Positions 12,621-24,690 of a DNA stretch of 64,000 nt are shown piece after piece (position 1 is the first letter of the stretch; every line of letters starts with the position of its first letter). The notes beneath the pieces are model-generated. The model had not been told where the DNA came from. It searched no databases and worked only from the letters and a program-made list of their open reading frames with translations. This stretch comes from Trichobilharzia szidati (Eukaryota > Platyhelminthes > Trematoda > Strigeidida > Schistosomatidae), in the NCBI GenBank assembly GCA_944472155.2, contig OX235279.1, forward strand, positions 155,208,199 to 155,272,198, written 5' to 3'. The position numbers and the translations under genes were made by a program.

Positions 12621-13412
12621 TATTGTATGTGTTACACCTAAAGTCAATCAGTAGTGCTTTATAATGAGACCGAAATTGGTGTTAAAAGTACCAGTTGGTC
12701 ATTTCACCAGTTTACAGCTGACTTTGGTCATTGGTAGACACAGTTCAACTCATTTCAGAGAACTAAATTACTTGAAATCATCCGAATTCTAGCTGGCTAG
12801 CCAGCCAGCCAGCAAGATAGATGGCTAGTTAAAGCCAACTCTAACTGTACAACACACACACACATAGTGACAAACGTTTTATTCGAAATGGTAGGGAAAT
12901 AGATAAACAAACGAAAGGATTTTGTAGCAAAACAAAAATTGACGTCGTATATTATGCAATTATGATTATAATTACTCTCTTCTTTTCTAACCAAATTATC
13001 TCAGTTTCGAGTTGGATATATGAAACGTGTTTGGGTAGAATGGAAGTGAATTAGATATCGTCAAAGACAGAATATATATATATATATATATCAAATTTTC
13101 TGATCAGTTAATTGCAGATCGTCTCCAGTTGATAAAACTGTCCCACTATTCTTCTCTTTCTCCTCCCCTATCCACCTGTATACAATGAAATTAAAAATTA
13201 AGTACTATTCTTCAAATTTCATCACGAGAATGATATCTCATTTAGAGAAGGCCATTGAGCCTAGTTGAAGTAGAGCGATTTTTAGAGATGATGACCTTGA
13301 ACGCATGCTATTCATTATCATGGCGCCACTATAAACAGTGTACACGAATCACGGTGAAAATTTCACCTCCAGTCACGCTTTTAAGTAGCGTTTTGTTAAT
13401 TAGTCTATAGCT
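12621..13412. other. Spacer with AT and CA microsatellites
   Basis: Contains a short CA run (about 12852-12866) and a TA run at about 13072-13092. No gene seen. Confidence 0.5.
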
Positions 13413-13511
13413 GGTTAGGTTTAGGTTTAGGATTAAGGTTAGGATTAGGGTCAGGTTTAGGATCACAGTTAGGGTCAGATTTTAAACCAGGGTTTGGATG
13501 AGGGTTAAGGT
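13413..13511 (+). repeat. Interstitial degenerate telomere-like hexamer tract
   Basis: About 100 bases read as successive hexamers around TTAGGG: TTAGGT, TTAGGA, TTAAGG, TCAGGT and several exact TTAGGG. Vertebrate and flatworm telomeres use TTAGGG, so this resembles a decayed internal telomeric tract. A locally amplified GGTTAG satellite is the alternative. Confidence 0.75.
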
Positions 13512-13559
13512 GTTTTAATTTTGTCATCTGGAGTTTTCTAGTTAATAAACAGCATTTTT

Positions 13560-14400
13560 ATGCAAAAAACATCGGCCGTTCTAACTGGTCGCCTCACAGA
13601 CAGCCTAGTGTTCGCATTCTTTGGATCATTGTTCTTTAACTTTGCCAGCCATTGAATACCGGCATTAGGAGCAGCAGGGAATACTGGTCGGTTACTACTT
13701 CCGCCTAGTTTGAGACTCTTCATCCGTGCAGAGGCATGACTACTATCCCAGCCAGTGATCATATCACTCAGGGCTTTATATTTACAAAGGAAGCTCGGTG
13801 ACCGCTCTCAACCACTGGGGCGAAGTTCAATATCCACTCAGATTCCTACAAATTAATGGGTGAAAATTTATAGGATGTTCACTAGTAATTGATTGACTAC
13901 AGAATGAAGTTGCCTGGAGTGCCAGTACGAAGTTTTCACCAAGGGAGATAACCAAGTTGTCGAGTGTGAGGATAAACACTAGCGCTTGGAGTGGCACTGA
14001 AATTCGCGAATTCTCTGTTCAGTACTTCCTGGTAGTGGTTTTCAATAATTATCTAACTGACGTCAATCTGTGACCAAACTTCAAACCGATCAAATCCCTA
14101 CAAACTAATACAAATTGACGATATCGGTTTTGGGTGAATCATCGGAAATCATCTTTAAGACTGCCTAGGAAGACCGTTCCCTGTAGTGTTCACTCCTGAC
14201 TGCTCTCTTACATGAGGGCTTAAACCAAGCAGGATGTCCAGATTGTGGGGAGAGCTTTTCTACCATCCAGTCACCTGGTTTAGAATTCAACAATCTGCAA
14301 ATTCCGAGCATCCATTTTATCCTGATGTGGCGGACTCTACCGGATACAAAAGTTGTCATCTGAATTTGAGGATATCACCAAACAGTAACGATTGATGAGT
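13560..14400. repeat. SM-alpha-like repeats, several decayed copies
   Basis: At least three pieces are visible: minus (13640-13830), plus (13960-14080) and minus (14165-14400). They share the 'GACTCTTCATC' type complement of the hammerhead 5' box, the B-box region, and the TCTAACTGACGTCAATC-type 3' words typical of the family. Confidence 0.55.
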
Positions 14401-14559
14401 TTAATATCGCTAGTCAAGATTTCGAGTTTTTCGTAGAGGTTTTAGTTAATTTCAGTCTGGATTTGTCATGAAAGGCAGCGTATTTATTGGAAAATTATTA
14501 AAAATCACAGACAAAAAGGACTTGACAGATGTTTTAGCCTGATTTAAAAGTTATTACTA

Positions 14560-15010
14560 CCATGATTATTCCCATGGGTTCCAGGTGGAACATAAAGCTT
14601 CAACAGTACAATTGTATTTCAAACTGTTCTCCGCAGTCTTTTTTAGCTGACCTTATGATTGCCTATAAGCACTCATTTTTTTCTCATGACATGATAAATT
14701 ATCTGTCATCTTAGGACTGTCCCAATCTTGGTTAAACTAGAGAACGTGGCTGGCGTGCTTGTTGTCACTCAGGAGTCTCTTCCGCGTATGACCAATCCAC
14801 CAATCTCCGCTTCCGAGTGCGTACATGTTGGGTAGTTCGTTGCCAGAGTTCCTTGTTACTTATCTTTTCTGGTCAGAGAAAACAGCTGTTAATGGAAATC
14901 TGCTATAACCTGATGGAATTACTTTCCATGGAGTGTGCAACAACCCTCTCAATGGTATTAAAGTACTGACAAATTTTAATTTGTCTCAAAAATGTGTAAG
15001 AACCCGGGGA
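14560..15010 (-). mobile_element. RTE-B 3' end
   Basis: Minus-strand remnant that begins (its 3' end) at the GATTATTCCCATGGGTTCCAG border and extends through complements of the 'RSLLSDNKHA' and 'ELWQRTTQ' regions. It is frameshifted throughout. Confidence 0.65.
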
Positions 15011-15329
15011 AACATCTCATTGACCTACATCATATAGATAATATACTCCTATTAAGGGAAGTCATTTGAACATCTTGAGCGGCACTGTGTGGTAGTTTGA
15101 CAATCTGTGTTCCACGTTCAGTTGTCGAATGATGCTGTACGACAAGAGTTTAACGACAACTCTCAATTTAAGCATATTAAATGAGAGCAGAGACGCCACC
15201 TGCTGGATACTCTGTCCGGGGGAGGAACAAATGTGGACTCAGACTATTATCTGGTACAAAGATACCTCAAGACCAAGTTGAAAGTCATCAAAAAAGCTGT
15301 TGTCAGACTTCAAGTTCAGCACTCAGAAA

Positions 15330-15905
15330 CTTAAGGACGAAAATATAGGTGGAGGGTATATCAAAGACAGGATAAGGAGGTTGAAATACTACTCTGAAGC
15401 CAGCGTGCAGATCCGATTCTCTCGCTGCAGGAAACAATATTCGGATCTTCAACACTAATGTCAAGTCAGTCAGTGCTTCTGTATGCTTGATAGACTCGAT
15501 GTACGCGTCATGAAAAGCATTTTTGACGGATAACTATAGAATTTCATCAAACAACAGATGCTGTCTTCGCCACTTCGACAATGAAGCTCAGGTTGCCTGC
15601 CGTAAAGTTTGACGCAGAAGGATCTACTGTTCAATAAATATTCAGAAAGAAATCTAGATGGATGGAAATCATACGCGTACAATGCAGGCTGTGAAGCAAA
15701 AGACGCACAGAAAATGACTGGTAAGTTGGACTTTTGTCCTGGATTAACGTAGAGGAAACGATGTACCGATAAACAAAAAATGAAAGATTGCGAAGACAAT
15801 CTTGTAGTCAGTTAAACAGCACAGAGAGATGATTCTAGGGGAAATGTTTCCCAACTGAATCTCTACGTTCCACTAGGAGCCCAAAAGACAAATAATCACA
15901 ACAAT
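15330..15905 (+). mobile_element. RTE-B 3' end
   Basis: Plus-strand remnant. The text corresponding to 'NIRIFNTNVKSV' lies near 15440-15475, followed by 'RVMKSIFDG' near 15505-15530. It ends near 15900 at the ACTAGGAGCCCAAAAGAC tail and an ATAATCACAACAATAAT stretch. Confidence 0.7.
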
Positions 15906-16180
15906 AATTTGACTTGAAAATCCCCATTATGTGATGAAAAGGGAAAGAAGTTCAGTGAAGAATTAATCCACTTTTCAGTGATATCATTCTCAAGCTGTGC
16001 GATCGCATATATACAGTAAATTTTCTTAACAGCAAGGGGAATGTTTCCCCAGGTGTATCATCAAAATTTCGAGTTTTTTATAGATAACAAATATAAAAAG
16101 TCTTAGTTGGGTAGAAACCAAAATAAAATTGAATGAGCAAAACTGAGAGATGTAGTATAACTGACAGCACTAAATAGAAT
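15906..16180. other. Short spacer
   Basis: AT-rich with no recognised feature. Confidence 0.4.
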
Positions 16181-17170
16181 TCAACAGAAATTGAACGAGA
16201 GTCGAGTTAGCAGCAGTGGTAATAAGGGGTAGAAATTTAATAGGGTTTGAGGGAAGAAAATGGTACAGTTATAAAACAAGGGACAAGAAATCAAGTATTC
16301 GGTGTTAAGCGAAATCAGGTCTATTCTGGATTTAGTTACCGGAAAAACTTCTTCTTCTGTATTCAGGGTTCGGGATTTAGCGTTTGAATTGTGATTTCCT
16401 ACTCTTTTAGCATAGAAGATTCTCACGTATTCTCTATGGATGAATATCAGGTTGTTTTGTCCGTTGTCTTGGTGTCCAGATCCGATTAGATGTTTCAGGA
16501 TAGCAAACGCTAAATACGGCCTACATGCCTAACCCCTCCACATGATTAGCTGGTGAATTGACAGATACACACTGATGAAGCCAATAGTACTCATACTTCA
16601 AGTTCATGAGGATCATTGGTTTTGTGCACAAAGGTGGTTGAAGTTCAGTCAAGGAGAAGGTTTCATTCAATTAGAAGGACAGGTGGTTTCTCAGTATTTT
16701 AACCGATGAGTCTCCATGGAATTGTAGATTCCAGTAAAGAAGTCTTCTAAGAGCAGAAATTGTGGATGGTTTTAGTAGTTTGTGCTTGATAGATTTTGTG
16801 ATGGAGCAGCGTTTGTGGTAGCCATTTTCAAACTGAATTCTTTTCAGAGTGTTCAGTTCCTCACCGTAGTGTTAGGGCTGTAAGTGTTGTAGATTCTGTA
16901 GCTCAGTGAACGGATCAGGTTTCGTTTTGGTATATATAGACACCCAACTACGAAATTTAATGAGTTATCCGTTACACGTCGGCTTTCTGCATTTAAATCT
17001 TTTTAGTGTTCCATCTTGTTAGTTGAACGTCTAGAAAGGAAATGACCACATTGTGTGTAATAAATTGTTACAAGTTTCCAAGTTGAACCATCACTCAAAA
17101 ACTTCTATATTTTTATTTTTCCAACAGAATCCAGAGAGAATATTGTCGCCTCTCCACTCCTTATTTTCCA
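16180..17170 (-). mobile_element. Penelope-like element C-terminal fragment
   Basis: Minus-strand pieces in shifting frames read RNLIRSLSYRIYNTYSPNTT, then EELNTLKRIQFENGYHKR, then the linker, and HLIGSGHQ followed by HREYVRIF (about 16480-16390). This order is the end of the RT domain, the 'NGY' block and the C-terminal part of the GIY-YIG region of Penelope-like elements. The 81-codon frame at 16181-16426 is its tail. Multiple stops mark it as dead. Confidence 0.65.
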
Positions 17171-17699
17171 ATATATATTCCCGTTGTTTGTGTCTAAAAA
17201 TTTGAGATATCATCTGACGAAAATATATTGTCTGTTGTTATCTACTTAAGTAGTCATGTACGTTTACTTGTTCAATTTAATTTTATATTTCCCACTGACT
17301 GATGTCTCTGCTGATCTGTCGGCGCCTTGTAGTAGACCAATGCATCGACGACATATGGGGACTAAGATAATGTCATTTTGGTAGTTGGTGACTGCTAGCA
17401 GTGTAGTGTAGAGAGTAAGATGTATATCTAGGATGCGGAAAGCTTCAAATCAATATGACCTCTTGATTTCATACTGTCTTGTCCTTAGCATACACATGTG
17501 ATTAACTATGGTAATTGGAGATTAAGTCTAATTAGTGTAAGTTTATGTATGTATACCCTGTGATTAGATATGTTAAAATACAACTGATGTTAATTGTAGC
17601 AACTAGTACTGGAATCTATGATGTGGATTTTATCTTATTCCGAACTCGTCATCTCGAAAAATGCACCTGCATCCCCAATTAGTCAATCAGTGAGTGATG
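17171..17699. other. Unassigned spacer
   Basis: AT-rich, nothing recognised. Confidence 0.4.
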
Positions 17700-18130
17700 A
17701 TGTTTGTAGTGAGACTTCAATGGAGCCTTCAATATCTAGCTAGTCCATAGGGTGATGATATTCACCACTTGTACACTGGGATGTTTATTATCCATTCCGA
17801 GCCACACGGCCTTGCTCGACTAACAGTGGTTGGAATGTTAGGGGTGGTCAAATCAAAACGTAGAATCAGTCTATGAAGTCCTTGATAGTTGGTTTGAATC
17901 GGCCACATAGGGAAGTGTAGACTGTCTGTTTAACGTCTTATGGATACTAAGAACCAATGGCGATTGTAGTGGTAGTAGTATAGCTGAAAATTGCTCTCAG
18001 TGATGATGCAAAAGCATTCACTCCTCGTGTAATCTCCTCATGATTTCACGTGTTACTAATCTTTCTCTCTCCCGTACACTTCTGCTCATTACACTCGATT
18101 TAAATCTCTTGATTTTCCCTCTTTTAACTA
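17700..18130 (+). mobile_element. RTE-A 3' end
   Basis: Plus-strand decayed copy. The GGTGGTCAAATCAAAACGTAG segment (RGGQ-KT region) is near 17845, and the CGGCCACATAGGGAAGTGTA segment just before the reading-frame end is near 17910. The pyrimidine-rich 3' UTR follows. Confidence 0.65.
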
Positions 18131-18261
18131 TCTTTTTGCGCTAAATAGCGAGTATTGGGACTTAAACTATTGCTGAACTTTTGTGCAAAGTAGTTCTTAG
18201 TTGAAACTCTCTCTTATTCAGTCATTTATTCAGCCATGCGGAACATCAACATTGATCACTA

Positions 18262-18580
18262 ACTGATTTCAGCTGGAGAACCACCAAAAACCAAAAAGGA
18301 CGACTGAGTGACTGCTTCACCTCTGTTTTTGGAACCCCCTTCAGCAGTACGCACCCGTGATTATCACCTCCAGGGATTGAACCCAGAACCTTTATTTTAC
18401 AAGACCATCTCGCTGGCCATTTGGCCACACTAAGAAGGTAGCCGATGGCGCGAACATGAATTCTAATTTCTGCTGATTTCGATATATACGATACTACAAC
18501 CAGCCAATATCATCGGTGAATAAAGCTTTCCCCAAGCCGAAACTTGAAATCAGTCAAATCCCTGCAATTCAACACTTAAA
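18262..18580 (-). repeat. SM-alpha-like SINE
   Basis: On the minus strand an A-box-like TGGCCAAATGGCCAGCGAG is followed about 40 bases on by a B-box-like GGTTCTGGGTTCAATCCC. Then come GGTGCGTACTGCTGAAG and the 3' body. This is the tRNA-like promoter followed by the hammerhead position of SM-alpha repeats. The ribozyme core here is broken. Confidence 0.65.
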
Positions 18581-18769
18581 AGCATCGCATGTACTCAGGA
18601 GAATTGCAGTTAATGAGAATGTAGTCATCCCAGTTAGGTAATTAAAATCAAACTACTATTACCAATGCAATGAGATACCTAGCCCACACTCTCTCTGTAT
18701 ATAGATAGGTTTATTAAATGGTTGAAGGCAGTCGCCAGGAATCTTGGACCAAGGTCAAATAAGAACCCG
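18581..18769. other. Short spacer
   Basis: No feature recognised. Confidence 0.4.
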
Positions 18770-18935
18770 AATAACTCAGTGGAAGCGTCTCTGACTGCAG
18801 CACTGGATGACACAGGTTGGGAGCTCAGAAGGGATATGAGTTCCTCCAAGATTGCAGATATGTCTTGCTGACTGTTGAGTGCCAACAAGCACGAAACCTA
18901 GGTCCAAGGCTTCCAGCCAATTGTCTCCAGCCATC
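18770..18935 (+). repeat. tRNA-derived SINE (SINE-1)
   Basis: Starts with a tRNA-like head, CGAATAACTCAGTGGAAGCG (A-box position), then a GGTTGGGAGCTCAG B-box position. It is followed by a body (TCCTCCAAGATTGCAGATAT, CTTGCTGACTG) shared with the copy at 23.8 kb. The head is also present, inverted and better preserved, at 26.8 kb. Confidence 0.6.
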
Positions 18936-19259
18936 TAATAACAACAGTTCTGAGCTCTACAGAATGGAGAGTCACCTTGTACTGTAGCCACATCGCAAAA
19001 CTGACTTACAGAATTCAATCTACAGAAAACAAAGGACTAAACTAATGACACTAGTTGGTGTTCAGTTAAAAGTATGGATAAGTTTATTTGGAAACTTTTT
19101 TCATTGGAATGGTTTCAGTGAATCGTAGTAAATTCAATGTCCTCTACACAATGCAATAATTTAAATGGTGCCTAAGAATGCCTAAATTATAGGTTTCAAA
19201 AGACGGAGACTACTGTGAACAAAGAATATTCCATTTGAGTTAACTCCCTCGTCTTCATC

Positions 19260-19985
19260 AGGCTCTGCAGTTATAAGTCTATAATGATGAAAGAATTGTT
19301 GTTACCAAGATCAAGTCAGTTTGTTAGTTTCACTTTCGGACTAGTTTGCATGGTTCCACTCTCATATATGACAAAGAAGTTGAAACCAAATCAAATGTTA
19401 AATACCTTGAACTGTGTATTTCCTCTGATCTTTCCTGGTCTTCCCACATCATGTTAGTTTCTAGAAAGATATTTCGTTTAACATTCCATGCATAAAAGTT
19501 AAAACAATCTGGTTTCACTCAGTCAGTCTCTATTTTTACAGTTTGTTGACTCTTGCAGTATTCTACCCGTTCTTCTTTATTGCTCCCCGGCACCTGAATC
19601 TTCCTTGAGCTACTTGAGAAAAGCTGTCATTAAGGAGAGTGTGATGTTGCTAAACCAGCTTGTTGATACTCTTTTAGACAGTAGATACATGGACTTATAC
19701 AAGAAATTAGCGCATATTATCTTGTCGGACAGACAGATTCTGAGCATCTTCTTTACACACAACTCTCTCTTTGTTGCATCTCATCAGGTTAGACTAGAAA
19801 CAACTATGGAAGACTTCACTGCTCGGATGACTAAGGGTGTATACTTTACAGTACCGTATTTTGCCGGGACACATTTCATGTGATGAGAAAAGTATGTTAA
19901 GCGTAGGACTTCTAACTTCCTGAGAAACAAACTAAGAAACGGCCTTTTTTATTCTTTCCTTCATTATTATATTGCTATTAGTCTT
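19260..19985 (+). mobile_element. CR1/jockey-type retrotransposon 3' end
   Basis: Plus-strand frames read STLIYDKEVETKSNVKYLEL, then CISSDLSWSSHIM, then the frameshifted 'RKIFRLTFHA-KLKQSG' helix region. 'KYLG-xxSSDLSW--HI' is a hallmark of the C-terminal RT region of CR1/jockey-like elements. The 92-codon open frame at 19605-19883 is out of register with the original protein and is not a gene. The segment ends in a TTATTATATTGCTATTA tail. Confidence 0.7.
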
Positions 19986-19989
19986 TCCC

Positions 19990-20740
19990 AATGAATTTTA
20001 ATTTTAAATTCATATTCTTACTGAATAATATTATCAGTGTAACTGGCCTGTTTAATTATTTCCCCTCTGTATTATGTAATGAGGAAATTAGATCCATTAC
20101 TGTACTACATGCTGAAAGTTCAATATTTGTATCCAAAGTACTGCTTGGAATAAAGCTATTATTATTTGAAAAAATCAATGTTTTTTTCAATGATATCAAT
20201 TCATCAAGATCAATAGTTTACAGTTCAAAAGCATCTGTGAATGATAATATGAACCAAGACATAACACTAAACCAATTGAATATCAGATAAATTAGGAAAC
20301 GTAATAGAAAATTTATGAATTTATAGCTGTTCCACAGCAGGTCAGGATAGTAGAAGTGACTGAACATATTTCTTTTGTACACACAAAGTTCTGATTGATT
20401 AAAGGGAAAACAATAGCCTCTGTGTTGTTTGGTAGAGTATTCGGTGTCTAGAGGCATGTCTCAGTTTACTTTGATACCTGATAGATGACAGAATACGATT
20501 CTTCTTCAGTGCTAACAAGCTGCATGGTCTGCACGGATTCCGTGATCTAGTATCGACACTGTCAGTGGATTTTATATTATAAACCTTTATTTATTTACTC
20601 GAACCGGTAGGTGTTCACTAACACAGAAGATTTAGAGCTGGTTTAACTTGATCTGAGCTGATTTTCTCCAGATAATAAGCAAACTTATAAACTAACACAT
20701 TTTATTATTTCAGGAGTTGACATAAGTTAGAGAACCTGAG
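19990..20740. other. AT-rich spacer
   Basis: Two ~80-100 codon frames overlap here on opposite strands. Neither has a recognisable domain, and both are rich in AT-encoded residues. Confidence 0.4.
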
Positions 20741-20990
20741 AGTAATGGACAGCTATTTCGTCAGTCTAGTTTGGGATTCTTCATCAGTACGTACCCACTG
20801 GGGTTCTAATCCAGAACCTCCTATGCACTAGGAAAGCTCATAGACCACTGCAGCCGGATCCAATGGTCCATGAATTCGAACTTCTGCTTGACGAAATAGC
20901 TACCCATTACTCCCAGCTTCTCTAGTGGTTCTCTAAATGATGCCAGCTCGTGAACAATCCCTTAACCAATCAAATCCCCCCTATAAACCA
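20740..20990 (-). repeat. SM-alpha-like SINE retaining hammerhead core boxes
   Basis: Read on the minus strand, CTGATGA lies at 20787-20781 and GAAA at 20759-20756. The segment between them derives from stem II, and AGCTGTCC follows. CUGAUGA and GAAA are the two conserved boxes of the hammerhead ribozyme that schistosome SM-alpha repeats encode. Stem II is imperfect (ATCCC...AGACTGAC), so activity is doubtful. A B-box-like word lies upstream at about 20820-20800. A second partial plus-strand copy follows at 20880-20980. Confidence 0.65.
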
Positions 20991-21109
20991 ACAACTTTTA
21001 TTATTCTTTCTGGTTTCTGTCTTTTCCCTACCTCTACTCACCTAGTTTTCCACTTCTTAATGCATATAAGCTGATAATCACTTGAACTGTAAGTTGTGAT
21101 ATGCACATT

Positions 21110-21420
21110 TTATCACTATTACTATTCTCTTGGATTCCGAGTGAAATATAGGGCTTCAATTGGGGCATATCTGCATTGCATCCTGTTCACTACATTTCTT
21201 TTAAAGGTGGCTTCACGATTATCCATGGGCTTTCACTCCTCTTTAACACATATTCTCCCCCATGTCACCCTCAGGCCCATGACCGGAATCGGGTTCACCT
21301 CAGTTGCTTGCTCTGTCTTTAGTATGTCTGTCTGTTTCACATCTCTCTCTGTTTTTGATTCTTCCGTCTATCATCTTTATTGTGCTCTTTACGGTTTGAC
21401 AACTTGAAATGTTGCTACAC
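21110..21420 (-). mobile_element. RTE-B 3'-end fragment
   Basis: Short minus-strand remnant. The plus strand starts with ATTACTATTCTCTTGGATTC and continues with complements of the 'W-S-L' and 'GLRVTWG' segments of the family. Confidence 0.6.
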
Positions 21421-21699
21421 ATCAGTGGAAAATTCTCTAAGTTCTAGGCTTTGTTTTAGTCTCTCACAGTCAATGAAGCATGTGATCACCTTTATAGCCA
21501 AGGGTAGCTAGAATTTTTATCTAGATAAACGGAACAATCATAGCCTCATTCTCACCTGTCTAGTCTATGTATTATCTGGTATGGATTTGATATAAAGTGA
21601 CTTTTGAAAGTTTATCTGAAATAAACCAGTGATGCAGTGTTGATAACTGAATGACATTTCAAGCATTAATTATTGCTCGTATTCATTTTAGTTTAGTCA

Positions 21700-22160
21700 C
21701 ATGGCTTCACAATTTGTCTTATATATATTTTCTCTCTATCTCTCTCTGTCTCTCTCCGTCTTCCTCTGGTTGTTTGTTGCCACTTTTCATATCTCCAGTA
21801 TAGACGTTGCGTCATTCCGATTGCATGTGTGCAGTATTGAATCGATAAACAAAGCTTCAGTGATTAACCTTTCTCTCTCTCGCAACCTAAATATACTACT
21901 TTTTTAATACTTTCATCCTGTTCTACTCATCATATTTTGTGATTACATGCAAGTGAACATAAAGCAATGGCTGAACCTTTTTCTAGGTTATTTAACTTAG
22001 CAGAGTCAATCATTCTACATCTAGCTAAATTCTGATGATGCTCCGATCATCTCAGTGACTCCGATCTACTACTTCGACTGGCCTATATAATTGACCTCGC
22101 AGACATTATATGATATTTAGTAAGTTAAATTTTTTTCAATTGGATCTATTGGGTCCTTAA
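21700..22160. repeat. Unnamed dispersed repeat (R3), copy 1
   Basis: A pyrimidine-rich 5' part (TCTCTCT runs) leads to TTTCATCCTGTTCTACTCAT, then GATTACATGCAAGTGAACAT, then ATAATTGACCTCGCAGAC. The same ordered words occur at 38690-39000, and the first part at 57835-57930. It could be an LTR, SINE tail or non-LTR 3' UTR; I could not assign it. Confidence 0.5.
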
Positions 22161-23799
22161 GCCGACAAAATTTATCTCCCAGAGAGTTGGTAGTTTGGTT
22201 TAAATATCACCCCCTCCCCAACTAGTTCCAGCTTCATTGAGAATCCTACTTAAGAACTTTGATGTTCTTTCTTTATACAGCAGAACTAGGGAGGCTTTAA
22301 ATTCCATGACACCTTCATTACTAATCCAATTTTTACTGTGGGTCTTCATACATTTCTGAATAAATCCTTCTAGGTAATTATTCACTTGTGATATTTCCCT
22401 TATTATTTGTTAGATTACATGATTTAAATTTTCTGGCTTACTAGTTCGGCTGCTGGCTGGTTTTATGTAAATATTCTTTATCCAGTTTACTTGCTTTTTG
22501 CCATTCTGCATAGGAAGTATTACCACTGAATATTACTCCAAAAGTCTTTATCGTCGAATTGCATTCGTTCGTCTGGTTACACAATGTATAATGATGAAAT
22601 TAGCGAAAAATTGTCATTTCTAACTATTTTTCTGTGATTTCACTGGTTCAACAGTTACCTGTGACATGTTTGAAGTGTTGGGTGGGAGGGATTACTCCAG
22701 TTTTCGTGGTTCAAGTGGTTAAGACTCTCAGCGTTTGAAACGACTGATCCTATGGGAACACTATCACTCTCTGGTGAATGCAGGTATATCCATCTGACCA
22801 GCTCCAAATATGGATGACATATGTATCCTGGTGAATTTCACACTGTTAGCAGTCACCATCCAATCATAACCCAAAGGAATAATAATGACAATAATAAGTA
22901 GTACGATTCATAACAGAAACATTAACTCCTCCAGACTGACAAAATATCTCACAGGATGAATTCCTTAGAGAAAAAATCAAACAGAAATGTGATTGACCAA
23001 ATATTTTTTGCACGTTAGTATTTGCAGTTGCGTGGGTGTATGTGTGTATGAGTCTCTCTATTATCGGCACTATATTGGACCTCATGTCAGCAAAGTGAAA
23101 GCTGCCAATCAGAAAATGTGTGAGTTGTGACCTTACAGGTGAGTTCGCAGGCATGTCGGACCGCTAATCTACTAACTGACTAATCAGAGATTTATTAGAC
23201 GAGAAAAATCGATAGATTTTCTAATGCTTAGTATTGATTAATTTTCAAATACAATGAAGTATCGATCGCATTTATACATACATGTATATGTATGTTCAAT
23301 ATTACATCATTCCTAGACATGTATTCATGTTGTTTCGTCATTGTTTATTCGTTTGTTTTTTATAGTAATTTTAAGAATGTGTTACTATGTGTACTACTGA
23401 TAGATTGATTAATAGATGTGAGTGTCTGGATAGCACCATTCATCAATCAGCTAGTAGTAGTGAAATTTCACCCCCTCAAACTGTATGTAAATTGAAAATA
23501 TGAACTTATTTTAAGTTACCACTGAACTATTCGGGCTGGAATTGTAATGGATATTATATCGATCGTTCATTAGGCAGGAACCAACGTTATGTGTATAACC
23601 ATCAACTGTCCTCACACAGTTGGCTGTGAGCCAAGTTTTGCAACCTTTAGGATACTCGTGATTGCTATGAATTGCTTTAAGGTGGCTGGAGGTGTGATGG
23701 GCAGAAAGTCATAGGCTGAAATTTCGCATGGTGTACCCAAACCTTGCAGTAGCTGACAGTAGTACCAAACATTTGAGTCTAACAAGAGATCTGGTGTGA
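22161..23799. other. Unassigned region with weak minus-strand coding relic
   Basis: Around 22560-22200 the minus strand reads short pieces such as TSYAEWQKASKLDKEYL in decayed frames, suggesting an old mobile-element protein I cannot name. The rest (22.6-23.8 kb) holds no recognised feature. Confidence 0.35.
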
Positions 23800-23965
23800 A
23801 CCCAAATAATTCGGTGGTAATATCTGTCACTTCAGCACTTGATGATACCGGTTAGAATGTCTCAGGGGAATAGACATCATTTCCTTCAAAGCTGCATATA
23901 TACCTTGCTGACTGACAAGTTAAACTGTCTTCATTCTAGAAGCAGGTTTGGACTAAGTTAACCTA
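23800..23965 (+). repeat. tRNA-derived SINE (SINE-1), second copy
   Basis: CCAAATAATTCGGTGGTAAT occupies the A-box position and ACCGGTTAGAATGTCTC the B-box position. The shared body follows (TTCCTTCAAAGCTGCATATA, CTTGCTGACTG). Confidence 0.55.
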
Positions 23966-23984
23966 ACTGGGAGATGTCTGGTGG

Positions 23985-24205
23985 TGGTTCAGAGTTAGAA
24001 TACTTGCCAACCACGAAGGTCGTCCGGCGTTCGATCCCTGACCGACTCACACTCCTAAGCCTTTCTTAGCCGGTGTGTAAGCCTAGTAAACATGAAGGGT
24101 TGGCCGTGAGGCTGGCAGCACCATGCCGTAAAATATACGCGTCAGTTTTATAGATACTTCAAAGATCAAACTTGAAGACCCCTTGTGTTCAAATAAAAAA
24201 TGATT
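23985..24205 (+). repeat. tRNA-derived SINE (SINE-2)
   Basis: Head with GGTGGTTCAGAGTTAGAATA (A-box position) and GGCGTTCGATCCCTGACC (B-box position). The body carries GGGTTGGCCGTGAGGCTGGC and CCTTGTGTTC near the end. Same order as the copies at 44.2 and 47.4 kb. Confidence 0.65.
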
Positions 24206-24269
24206 AGAGACATGTTAGGGTTATTTAGAGATAGACTGAGGTTGGGTTAAAGGAAGAGCAGGGTTCGCA

Positions 24270-24690
24270 GAATTGACGTTAGTTATGAAAAGCATTTCCA
24301 ACATGCTAGTGAAGTCTTTCATCAACAGATGCTTTCGCTGGCTCCACGCTTAAACTCAGATAGCTAGCCTGGGTGGAGGAACAACAAAGAGCTTTGATAG
24401 GCGAAGAACCAACCAAGAACCTATCTCCTGACCCAAAAAATACACAGAAGGAGGTGGAGGTAGAGATGGACTGTACAGAAGCCGAAGAGATTGCTGAATG
24501 ATATCGTGCGCCAAGGCAAACTACCGAGTGTGACCTGAGTTGAACTTGGGTTTGACAGTGACATGAAGGAGATGAAAGCTTATGGGAAATCGTGGGACCA
24601 GTTAAAGAGGATTTCTGAGAGCCGAGTGAAATGGAGATTTACTGCTGAAGTTCTATGTTCTATTCGGAGGCTAAGAGAATAATAATATTA
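24270..24690 (+). mobile_element. RTE-B 3' end
   Basis: Plus-strand remnant beginning near the ATGAAAAGCATTTCCAACA segment ('VMKSISN'). It continues through the 'CFRWLH' and 'W-W' segments to a TAAGAGAATAATAATATTAG tail. Confidence 0.7.

Noticed and set aside
19605..19883. 92-codon plus-strand frame
   Set aside because: It lies inside a CR1-like RT remnant but out of register with the RT protein, and has no independent support.
22200..22560. Minus-strand coding relic with TSYAEWQKASKLDKEYL
   Set aside because: Looks like an old protein fragment, but is too decayed to name a family.
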